DNA of 64,000 bases, taken from assembly GCA_016710095.1 (NCBI GenBank), contig JADJLL010000001.1:62001-126000 (forward strand), in the 5' to 3' direction. A model generated the notes under the pieces. It made no database searches, was not told the DNA's origin, and was given only the letters and a program-made list of their open reading frames with translations. The stretch is from Candidatus Eiseniibacteriota bacterium. GTDB taxonomy: Bacteria > Eisenbacteria > RBG-16-71-46. Shown one piece after another: positions 57,075 through 64,000 of the stretch (within the stretch, counting starts at the first letter, position 1; every line of letters starts with the position of its first letter). Position numbers and translations under genes: made by a program.

Positions 57075-58602
57075 CGTCCGCTCCTTCCACGGCCCGCCCA
57101 TTTCCACGTGGAGCGCGTGGAATCGGCGCCTCCGGCGCCCCCAGCTCCGTCCGCGGGCGCGACCGTGACGCGCAGGCTCTCCGCGTGCGCGTGCATCGCC
57201 GCCGCCATCACCGCCACGTCCATCGCCTCTTCGCTCGGCGCGAGCGACTGCGACGTGAAGTGCTCCTCGAGGAATCGCGTGGAAAGGTTGCCCGCCGCGA
57301 ACTCGGGGTGCGCGCACAGCCACTGGTGGAACGCCACGTTGTGGTGCGGTCCGTCGAGCACCATCTCGCCGAGCGCGCGCAGCATGCGGCGCCGCGCCTG
57401 GTCGCGATCCGAACCCCACACGACGAGCTTGCTGAGCAGCGAGTCGTAGAACACCGGCACTTCGTAGCCGCGGTAGATGCCCGCGTCGTTGCGCACGCCG
57501 GGGCCGTGCGCGAACAGCAGGCGCTCGACGGTGCCGGCGCTCGGCATGAAGTTGCGCGTCGGATCCTCGGCGATGATGCGCGCTTCCATGCTCCAGCCGC
57601 GCGGGCTCGGGCGTCGCGTCGCCGAACGACAGCTCGAGGCCCTCGGCCACGCGCAGCTGTTCGGCGACCAGGTCGAGCCCCGTGACCATCTCGGTCACCG
57701 GGTGCTCCACCTGCAGCCGCGTGTTCACTTCGAGGAAGTAGAAACGGTTCTGCTCGTCGAGGATGAACTCGACGGTGCCCGCGGACAGGTAGCCGACTTC
57801 CTTCGCCACGCGGCACGCGGCCTCGCCGAAGGCTTTTCGAGTCGCCGCATCGAAAGCCGGCGAAGGCGTCTCCTCGAGCAGCTTCTGGTGGCGGCGCTGC
57901 ACGCTGCACTCGCGCTCGCCGAGGAACGCGACGCGGCCGGTGTGGTCGGCGAGGATCTGCGCCTCCACGTGGCGCGGGCGCTCGATGTAGCGCTCCACGA
58001 ACACGCGGTCGTCGCCGAACGCCGCCGCCGGCCTCGCCGCGCGTCATGTCCCACGCGCCGTCGAGCTCGGCGTCGCTGCGCACGACGCGCATGCCCTTGC
58101 CGCCGCCGCCGGCCGCGGCCTTGAGCATGAGCGGATAGCCGATGGTCTTCGCGAAGCCCTTCACTTCGTCGAGCGACGACACCGGCCCGGGCGAGCCCGG
58201 GATGATCGGCACGCCGGCGCGCACCGCCGCCTCGCGCGCCATGAGCTTGTCGCCCAGCGCCGCGATCGTCTCGGGCGAGGGCCCGATGAACACGATGCCT
58301 TCCTCGGCGCAGCGCCGCGCGAACGTCTCGTTCTCGGCGAAGAAGCCGTAGCCGGGATGGATCGCGTCGGCCTTCACGCGCTTCGCGGTCTCGAGCACGC
58401 GATCCATGTTCAGGTAGCTCTCACGCGAGGGCCCCGGGCCGACCAGGTACGCCTCGTCGGACATGAGTACGTGGAGCGCGGTGCGATCGGGCTCGCTGAA
58501 GATGGCGATCGACGTGCGGCCTTCCTCGCGGAGCGTGCGCAGGATGCGCACGGCGATCTCGCCGCGATTGGCGATCAGCACGCGTTGCAGTCGGCGGGGC
58601 AT
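57071..58602 (-). CDS. Acyl-CoA (propionyl-CoA) carboxylase, biotin carboxylase subunit, frameshifted
   Basis: About 510 residues: ATP-dependent biotin carboxylase. RVLIANRGEIAVRIL and GYGFFAENETFA, ATP-grasp KAAAGGGGKGMRVV, RECSVQRRHQKLLEETP and EVNTRLQVEHPVTEMVTG are all present. Two frame changes: near 58020-58040 and near 57590-57605, both in GC runs; the reading continues perfectly on each side. The gene starts directly after acpS (ATG 58602 overlaps its stop). With the biotin carrier downstream it likely forms propionyl-CoA carboxylase. The carboxyltransferase beta subunit is not in the window. Confidence 0.9.
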
Positions 58603-58982
58603 CAGCCCTCCAGGACCACGCACGCCACGGCGAGTCCGCCGTCGTGCGAAAGCGACAGGTGTGAGGCCGTGGCGCCGATCGCGCCGAAGCGCTCGGCGGC
58701 CACGCCGGTGAAGCGCAGCGTCGGCACGCGGCCGCCCGGCTGCACGACTTCGATCTGCGTCCAGCCCACTCCGCCACCCATGCCGGTGCCGAGCGCCTTG
58801 GAGGCCGCTTCCTTCGCGGCGAAGCGCGCCGCGAGGTGGGGCATGGGGTCGGCGTGCGTGCGCGCGTACGCCAGCTCGTCGGGCGTGAACAGGCGCTTCT
58901 CCATCCGCTCGCCGAATCGCTCGAGCGAATCCGCGAGGCGCTGGACCTTGCAGATGTCCACGCCGATGCCGCGCACGCTCAT
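58602..58982 (-). CDS. acpS: Holo-[acyl-carrier-protein] synthase
   Basis: A 126-residue phosphopantetheinyl transferase that moves 4'-phosphopantetheine from CoA to ACP. The signature GIGVDICKVQRL (metal-binding Asp9), RLFTPDELAYA and FAAKEAASKALGTGM (Glu) and SLSHDGGLAVACVV are all present. Overlaps the start of the biotin carboxylase gene (TGATG-like overlap at 58602). The placement at the head of a propionyl-CoA cluster is unusual but the sequence leaves no doubt about family. Confidence 0.93.
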   Translation of the reverse strand: MSVRGIGVDICKVQRLADSLERFGERMEKRLFTPDELAYARTHADPMPHLAARFAAKEAASKALGTGMGGGVGWTQIEVVQPGGRVPTLRFTGVAAERFGAIGATASHLSLSHDGGLAVACVVLEG

Positions 58983-59031
58983 GGGGGCTTCTCCGGGCTC
59001 GAAAACTGGGGGGTGAAACGTGGCGCGGCGG

Positions 59032-59060
59032 ACTGTAAGCGGCTGCCGGAAGGGGGTCAA
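59032..59060 (-). promoter_or_regulatory. Promoter for the acpS-pcc-mcm operon
   Basis: On the minus strand TTGACC, a 17-nt spacer and TACAGT, about 50 nt before the acpS start. Same -35 hexamer as at 11740, 15393 and 17395. Confidence 0.55.
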
Positions 59061-59180
59061 AGCCGCGCCGGCGTTTCGCTTCCCGGTCGCCGGAGGGCAC
59101 ACTGCGCCGGCCGCCCGAGAAAATCCCGGGAACCTTGCCCGCGCCCGTCCGTCCATGCCGATGAAAGGTGGGAGCACACT

Positions 59181-59744
59181 CTGGCCGAGTTCGACGAGAA
59201 GGAGCTCATCACCAGGCTTCGGGCCCGCGACATGGCGGCGCTCGGAGAGGTCTTCGAGCGCTACGGCGACCCGATGACGACCCTGGCGGCGAGCATGCTC
59301 CGCAACCGGACCGAAGCGGACGACGTGGTCGAGGACGCGCTGCTGCGCATCCACGACGCGGCGCCCGGGTTCCGGGGCGAGCGGGGACTGCGCACGTGGT
59401 CCCTCCGGATCGTGGCGAATCTCTGCCGGGACCGGCTGAGGCGCCGCAAGTTCACGGGCACTCTTCCGGACGAGCCGGACGCGTTCGAACGCGCCGGGCT
59501 CCAGTTCGATCCCATCGCGGATTGGGATGGCGCGCTCGACCAGCGCGTGATGGCGGCGGCACTCGAGCGGGCGATCGACTCGCTGCCACCGGATCAACGC
59601 GAGGTGGTGGTACTGAGGCACCGGCTGGACCTCTCGCACGCGGAGATGGCGGAACTGCTGAACGTGCCGGAAGGCACCATCAAATCGAGACTGGCGCGGG
59701 CCCTCACGGTCCTGCGGGAACACCTGAAGGGGATGGACACATGA
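59181..59744 (+). CDS. ECF-type RNA polymerase sigma factor
   Basis: About 187 residues: sigma-70 region 2 (AASMLRNRTEADDVVEDALLRIHD, then RGLRTWSLRIVANLCRDRLRRR) and region 4 (LPPDQREVVVLRHRLDLSHAEMAELL, PEGTIKSRLARAL). No ATG lies at the right distance. CTG at 59181 has AGGTGGGAG 6 nt before it and begins LAEFDEKELI, so it is the best start; the alternative is a GTG near 59010. The stop overlaps the next ATG. It heads an operon with an anchored protein and two Spy-like periplasmic proteins, so it likely answers envelope or metal stress. Confidence 0.85.
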   Translation: MAEFDEKELITRLRARDMAALGEVFERYGDPMTTLAASMLRNRTEADDVVEDALLRIHDAAPGFRGERGLRTWSLRIVANLCRDRLRRRKFTGTLPDEPDAFERAGLQFDPIADWDGALDQRVMAAALERAIDSLPPDQREVVVLRHRLDLSHAEMAELLNVPEGTIKSRLARALTVLREHLKGMDT

Positions 59745-60133
59745 ACGGCGACGATCGCTTCGACGAACGCATCACCCGGCTGCTGTCGGCTTCGCACGCG
59801 AGTGCGAACCCGGCGGTGCTGGAGCGGGCGCGGGCTCGTCTGGCCGCGCGCCAAGGCGCGACCGGCTTCCTCGCGTTCCTGGGCCGCCCCGTGGCGCTCG
59901 CGACCGCGGCGGGCCTGCTGGTGGTGAGCGCGGCTGTGTCGCTCATGGTCCTGCGCTCCGACAACTCGAGCACGGCCACCATCGCCGCCACCACGAACAC
60001 CAGCCTCGTCGCCGCGCTGCTCGACGACGACGGGACGTATGGGCTGCCCGCCGAAGTCGCTTCGGCCTCCGACGGCGCCAGCGGCGCCGCAGGCACCAGC
60101 GAAATCGGCGACAGCAACGGAGTGACGCCATGA
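59741..60133 (+). CDS. Single-pass membrane protein, probable anti-sigma factor
   Basis: A 130-residue protein with a cytoplasmic part of about 45 residues, one membrane helix (VALATAAGLLVVSAAVSLMVL) and a short periplasmic part ending TSEIGDSNGVTP. No zinc-finger (ZAS) motif is present. Position directly after the sigma gene with an ATGA overlap, plus topology, suggests an anti-sigma factor or a sensor component. Overlap of ATGA to the next gene as well. Confidence 0.65.
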   Translation: MNGDDRFDERITRLLSASHASANPAVLERARARLAARQGATGFLAFLGRPVALATAAGLLVVSAAVSLMVLRSDNSSTATIAATTNTSLVAALLDDDGTYGLPAEVASASDGASGAAGTSEIGDSNGVTP

Positions 60134-60603
60134 GCCGCAAGGCGATCGTGATCTCGCTGCTCGCGATGTTCCTCTCGGGAGCCGCGCTCGGCCTGATGGG
60201 CGGGATTCTCTTCGCGCACCACATGCACCGGCTGCCGTTCGACGGGCCGATGGGACGCCACATGGCCGCGCGGCACGACGGCGGTCCCGGTGGTCCCGGT
60301 GGGCCCGGTGGGCCGGGTATGCGCGGGCGCGATCCCATGTTGGACCTGCTGCCGCGGCTGACCGAGCTACTCGACCTGACGCCCGAGCAGCTCGCCCGTA
60401 TCGAACCCAAGGTCCGCTCTTCGCGCGAGCAGTTCGGCGCCGTGCGCGAGAGCCTTCACAGTCGTATCGAATCCGAACTCACACCCGAACAGATCAAGCG
60501 CTGGCGCGAAATGCGCGAGCGAGCCCCTTTCCCTGGCGAACCACGTGGCGCATGGCGCCGCGCGCACCGGGCGCCCCCGGCACCTGAAGGAGAACCGAAA
60601 TGA
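60130..60603 (+). CDS. Spy/CpxP-like periplasmic protein
   Basis: A 157-residue protein with an N-terminal membrane helix or signal anchor (AIVISLLAMFLSGAALGLM), a histidine/glycine-rich low-complexity part (HHMHRLPFDGPMGRHMAARHDGGP is partly rich) and LTPEQL repeats (LLDLTPEQLARIEPKV; ELTPEQIKRWREM), the LTxxQ signature of CpxP/Spy and heavy-metal sensor CnrX-like proteins. It probably senses metals or misfolded proteins in the periplasm. ATGA overlaps on both sides. Confidence 0.75.
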   Translation: MSRKAIVISLLAMFLSGAALGLMGGILFAHHMHRLPFDGPMGRHMAARHDGGPGGPGGPGGPGMRGRDPMLDLLPRLTELLDLTPEQLARIEPKVRSSREQFGAVRESLHSRIESELTPEQIKRWREMRERAPFPGEPRGAWRRAHRAPPAPEGEPK

Positions 60604-61535
60604 CGAAGCGTTCGATGATGAGCCTCTCCGCGATGGCTGTACTGCTGATGGCAGGGGTTGCCGTGGCCGGCGACACCCCGGCTCCGAAGCCGGAAGCCGG
60701 AGCCGATCGTGAAGTGCATCGCGTGGTCGTGCAGGTCGGCGACGACGAGGGCGACGACCTGGCGTGGCTCGAGGACGAGAACGACGAGTTCTTCTTCACC
60801 GGCGCCGACGACGCGGCCGGCGGCGCGGGCGGTCCCGAAGTGCGGCGCGAAGTGATCGTGCACCGCATGGGCCCCGGCGGCGGCGCGGGTCCGCATGCGG
60901 GCATGGGAATGGGTATGGGACACGGTGCCGGCGCCGGTGGCGCGGGCGGCGAGCAGTGCGGTCCCGGCTGCACGGGCGAAGACTGTGGTGCGGGCATGGG
61001 CGCCGGTCACGGCAAGGGCATGCGTATGGGCCCGGGCGGCATGGGTCACGGCGGCATGGGCGGCCCCGGCATGGGCATGCGCGGTCACGGCGGTCCCGGC
61101 ATGGGACGCGGCATGCGTCACCCGGCGATGATGTTCGCGATGCTCGACCTGTCCGACGCGCAGAAGGAAAAGATGCGCGACCTCCACGAGCGCGCCGCGC
61201 GCACGCAGATCCAGGCGCGCGCCGACATGCAGATCGCGCGGATGGACATGCGCAAGCTGATGCGCGCGGACAAGCCGGACCAGGCCGCGATCAACGCGCA
61301 GATCGACAAGATGGCGCAGATGCGCGCGAACATGCAGAAGACGCGCATGGCCACGATGCTCGAGGCGCGTGCGCAGCTGACGCCGGCCCAGCTCAAGAAG
61401 TTCCAGGAGCTGAACCAGGGCGGCCCGATGGGCATGCACCCCGGCATGGGGATGGGCCCGGGCGGCATGGGCCACCCCGGCATGGGTGGCGGTCACGCGG
61501 CTCCGGCGGCGCCGGCGAAGCCGAAGGTGAAGTAG
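60600..61535 (+). CDS. Met/His/Gly-rich Spy-like periplasmic protein
   Basis: A 311-residue exported protein (signal peptide MTKRSMMSLSAMAVLLMAGVAVA). An acidic segment (DDEGDDLAWLEDENDEFFF) is followed by a low-complexity Met/Gly/His-rich block (residues about 90-175) and a helical LTxxQ-type core: MFAMLDLSDAQKEKMRDLHERAA and EARAQLTPAQLKKFQELN. The last 40 residues are again Met/Gly/Pro-rich. Methionine and histidine density suggests copper or silver binding; not demonstrated. It is the last gene of the sigma operon. Confidence 0.75.
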   Translation: MTKRSMMSLSAMAVLLMAGVAVAGDTPAPKPEAGADREVHRVVVQVGDDEGDDLAWLEDENDEFFFTGADDAAGGAGGPEVRREVIVHRMGPGGGAGPHAGMGMGMGHGAGAGGAGGEQCGPGCTGEDCGAGMGAGHGKGMRMGPGGMGHGGMGGPGMGMRGHGGPGMGRGMRHPAMMFAMLDLSDAQKEKMRDLHERAARTQIQARADMQIARMDMRKLMRADKPDQAAINAQIDKMAQMRANMQKTRMATMLEARAQLTPAQLKKFQELNQGGPMGMHPGMGMGPGGMGHPGMGGGHAAPAAPAKPKVK

Positions 61536-61617
61536 CGCTGCGACGGCGGACGGTGGGAGCCGTGGCGGACACGAATGCGGCGGTGCGGGAGAGCGATCCC
61601 CGCGCCGCCGCTTCGTG

Positions 61618-64000
61618 CTAGAGCCCGAACTCGAGTCCCAGCCGCAGCGATCGCCGCGGCGCGTCGAGGCGGCGATCGTCGACCGGCACCCACTCGCGCT
61701 GACCGTCACCGTTCGCATCGTTCCAGTAGCCGCCGCCGCCCTGGCCGGTCTCGGTGCGATACGCGCCGTACTCGTCGTAGACCGTGTTGATCGTGGGGTT
61801 CGGCGCACCCGCGAGCGTCGCGGTCAGCGGCACGGCCTCGTCGAACAGGTTGGTCGCGGCGATCATCACGCGCCCGCCGCGCAGCAGCCGCGGCGTCCAG
61901 CGCAGCGCGACGTTCGTGACCTCGGACCACGGGAAGCGCTCGGAGTTCACGAGGCTCAGGTCGGCGTACTGCGCGGGCCACGTGAGATCGGTGCCCGTGC
62001 GGTGGACCGGCGACCACGGCTTGCCGCTGCCGACGCGCGTGGTCCACGAGAGCTCGTACTGGCGGCTCGTGTGCAGCTGCGCGCCGATCGTGATCGTGTG
62101 CGTGAGATCCCAGTCGAGCGGGTGCTCGCCCGAAGGCATCGGCCGCGGCCCGACCGCGGCGCCGTACGCCACGCCCTCGATGTCGGATTCCTCGCCGAAC
62201 GCGTTGAGGAACGTGTACGTGAGTTCGAGCCGCTGGTGTCCGGGCGAAATGCGCAGCACCGAGCACTCGAAGCCCTGCGCGTGCTCGGCGTCGGTCGAGG
62301 AGAACTGCGTGCGCCAGATGGCCGGATTGATCCGCAGCAGGTGCGTTCCCGGCGCGCCGTAGACGTTCCGCGCGAAAGCCGCGACCTGCACCGACCACTC
62401 GGGATCGAGGATGTGCTTGATCGCCACCTGCCACGAGATCACCTCGGCGGGCTCGAGCGCCGCGTTCCCGAGCGGGCGCCGGTCGTAGTTCACGCTGCGG
62501 CTCTCGTAGAGCAGGTCGCGCGGCGGATCCTGGAACGTGCGCGAGTACGACAGCGAGAACACGTCGCGATCGGACATCGGGTACGCGAAGCCCGCGCGCG
62601 GCGACCAGCGCCACATCGCCGGCGCACGGCCCGCCGCGAGCGCGGGATCGTACGCGCTCAGGTACGCGGGCTTCGTGGCGTCCTGCGTGCCGGGATCGAA
62701 CCGCTGCAGTCGCACGCCGCCGTTCCAGACGAGCCCGCCGAAGTCCCACCGATGCTGCGCGTAGGCGAAGAGTCCCGGCGCGGTCGCGTGGTAGCGCCGC
62801 GTGATCTCCACGCTCGGGATGTCCGGCAGCGCGTCGTCCACTTCGAGCGACGTCACCTCGTCGCGATACGCCGCGAGGCCGCTGCGGAGCACGTGGCGCT
62901 TGCCGACCTTGCGGCTCGCGTCCGCGCGCACCGTCCAGCGTTCGCTGCTCGCGAGCCGAAAGTAGGGCTCGTCGCCGAAGATCGCGTGGAAGGGATCCTG
63001 GTCGGCACGGTCGTAGGCGCCGAACAGCACGCGGTTCGCGTCGACGATGTATGAGGGATCCGGACGCAGCCCGACCGACGTGAGCTTGCGCGCGGTCGTG
63101 CGCGCGAGCGTGAGCTTCACCGGCGTGGTCGTCGTGCCGACCTGGGCCGAAGCGATCGCGGCCCAGCGCCGCTCCTCGGTCATCACCTTGTGGTCCGCCG
63201 CTCGGTAGCGCACCCACGTGCCCACGGCGCCGTCGCCGTCCTCCGGGCCGTTCGGGCCGGGCAGACCGGCCCCGACTCGAAAAACGTCCAGCCGTCGAAC
63301 GAGAACATGGGGTCGTACGGCTGGCGCAGCGTGCGCTGCGTGAGCACTTCGAACGACCAACGCTGCGGCGCGGCGATCGGCGCGAGCTTCGCCCAGCCGA
63401 GCAGGTGGTTGTCCTGGCGCCAGCCGAACGAGCGCCCGAGCACGCGCGAGCGTCCGCGCGTGCGCAGCGACGGCAGCCCGAGATCGTCGAGCCGCGCTTC
63501 GCCAGCGGCCACGAGCCCGAGGCCGCGAAAGCCGAGCGGCGTCGAGAGCCGCACGTGGCCCGCGTCGAACCCCGAGCCGTAGCGGCCGTCGCTCACCCAG
63601 CGCACGATGTACTCCGGGCGCTCGCCGGGCACTTCGGTCGCGAGGTCGAGCTCGCCCGCGAGCGAGCCTCCGTGGTCCGCGTCGAGTCCGCCCGAGATCA
63701 GCTCCGCCGAGCGCACCGCGAAGAGCGGCACCTGCATGGGCGTGAAGCGCTGCGACTCGTTGAGCGAGACGCCGGCGAGCGTGGTCGCGAGTTCGCCCGC
63801 GCGCCCGCCGCGCACGTGCAGGTCTTCGCCGACGGCGACGACGCCCGCCTGCAGCCCGATCGCCTGCGCGAGGTTGTCCACGGGCAGCCGTCGCAGCTGT
63901 TCGCGCGAGACCGGATGCACGGCCTCGGCCGAGTAGCGGTCGGAGCGGCGGCCACCGACCACGGTGACGGGCGCGAACTCGCGGACGACACGGTCGGCGC
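61618..64000 (-). CDS. TonB-dependent receptor, N-terminus outside window, frameshifted
   Basis: Over 790 residues of an outer-membrane transporter. Its N-terminal part has a plug domain (VSREQLRRLPVDNLAQAIGLQAGVVAVG; VRGGRAGELATTLAGVSLN) and the barrel has long alternating strands (HVLRSGLAAYRDEVTS, RWDFGGLVWNGGVRLQRFDPG), ending LRLGLEFGL, with a terminal aromatic-type C-terminus. The frame changes near 63255-63275. The signal peptide and any carboxypeptidase-like N-terminal domain lie beyond base 64000. Ligand unknown. It follows the sigma operon on the opposite strand. Confidence 0.85.
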   Translation of the reverse strand, partial: RRPCRPRVRARHRGRWPPLRPLLGRGRASGLARTAATAARGQPRAGDRAAGGRRRRRRRPARARRARGRTRDHARRRLAQRVAALHAHAGAALRGALGGADLGRTRRGPRRLARGRARPRDRSARRAPGVHRALGERRPLRLGVRRGPRAALDAARLSRPRARGRWRSAARRSRAAVAAHARTLARARALVRLAPGQPPARLGEARADRRAAALVVRSAHAAHAAPAVRPHVLVRRLDVFRVGAGLPGPNGPEDGDGAVGTWVRYRAADHKVMTEERRWAAIASAQVGTTTTPVKLTLARTTARKLTSVGLRPDPSYIVDANRVLFGAYDRADQDPFHAIFGDEPYFRLASSERWTVRADASRKVGKRHVLRSGLAAYRDEVTSLEVDDALPDIPSVEITRRYHATAPGLFAYAQHRWDFGGLVWNGGVRLQRFDPGTQDATKPAYLSAYDPALAAGRAPAMWRWSPRAGFAYPMSDRDVFSLSYSRTFQDPPRDLLYESRSVNYDRRPLGNAALEPAEVISWQVAIKHILDPEWSVQVAAFARNVYGAPGTHLLRINPAIWRTQFSSTDAEHAQGFECSVLRISPGHQRLELTYTFLNAFGEESDIEGVAYGAAVGPRPMPSGEHPLDWDLTHTITIGAQLHTSRQYELSWTTRVGSGKPWSPVHRTGTDLTWPAQYADLSLVNSERFPWSEVTNVALRWTPRLLRGGRVMIAATNLFDEAVPLTATLAGAPNPTINTVYDEYGAYRTETGQGGGGYWNDANGDGQREWVPVDDRRLDAPRRSLRLGLEFGL

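Overview
This is a 64 kb window of a very GC-rich (around 70 % by eye) Gram-negative-type bacterial chromosome. The envelope is diderm: a TonB-dependent receptor, an outer-membrane barrel, lipoproteins, a heptose epimerase, and large secreted proteins ending in FlgD-like/type-IX-like C-terminal domains. With the methylmalonyl-CoA genes, this suggests an FCB-group lineage such as Candidatus Eisenbacteria; that placement is inference. No rRNA, tRNA, CRISPR array, prophage or insertion sequence was found. At least ten genes carry apparent frameshifts, two look internally deleted, and one 371-nt block is almost pure G/C, so this looks like an imperfect long-read or metagenome assembly.

Layout. 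1-4.5 kb: surface-polysaccharide genes (methyltransferase end, two GT4 glycosyltransferases, polyprenyl-phosphate sugar transferase). 4.5-6 kb: a tandem pair of duplicated lipoproteins. 6.2-9.1 kb: rplS-rnhB-yraN and an MGDG/MurG-type glycosyltransferase. 9.1-11.5 kb: a secreted barrel-like protein and an outer-membrane protein. 11.8-20.9 kb: a B12 mutase region with meaB, a mutase large subunit, a B12-binding small subunit, two methyltransferases, an EAL/HDOD signalling protein and an FMN reductase. 23-28 kb: acyl-CoA dehydrogenase, FIST sensor and MASE1 hybrid histidine kinase. 28-29.8 kb: two membrane proteins of unknown role. 30.3-35.1 kb: a beta-oxidation operon (thiolase, 3-hydroxyacyl-CoA dehydrogenase, two acyl-CoA dehydrogenases). 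35.1-37.7 kb: the G/C block and a frameshifted tex. 38-42 kb: a DprE2/DprE1-like pair and an ABC-F ATPase. 42.3-54.4 kb: HNH nuclease, S41 peptidase, a ~1690-residue secreted protein, hldD, a deoxyhypusine-synthase-like gene and a beta-helix protein. 54.5-59 kb, minus strand: acpS, biotin carboxylase, biotin carrier, methylmalonyl-CoA mutase and epimerase, overlapping end to end. 59.2-61.5 kb: an ECF sigma factor operon with two Spy-like periplasmic proteins. 61.6 kb to the end: a TonB receptor running off the window.

Together the metabolic genes describe degradation of short and branched acyl-CoAs. Acyl-CoA dehydrogenases, hydroxyacyl-CoA dehydrogenase and thiolase carry out beta-oxidation. 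The 57-58 kb carboxylase, the epimerase and the Arg-type mutase would take propionyl-CoA to succinyl-CoA. A second mutase (15.5 kb) carries a Phe/Gln active-site pair expected for isobutyryl-CoA rather than methylmalonyl-CoA. Several genes share a promoter pattern TTGACC-N18-TAGNNT.
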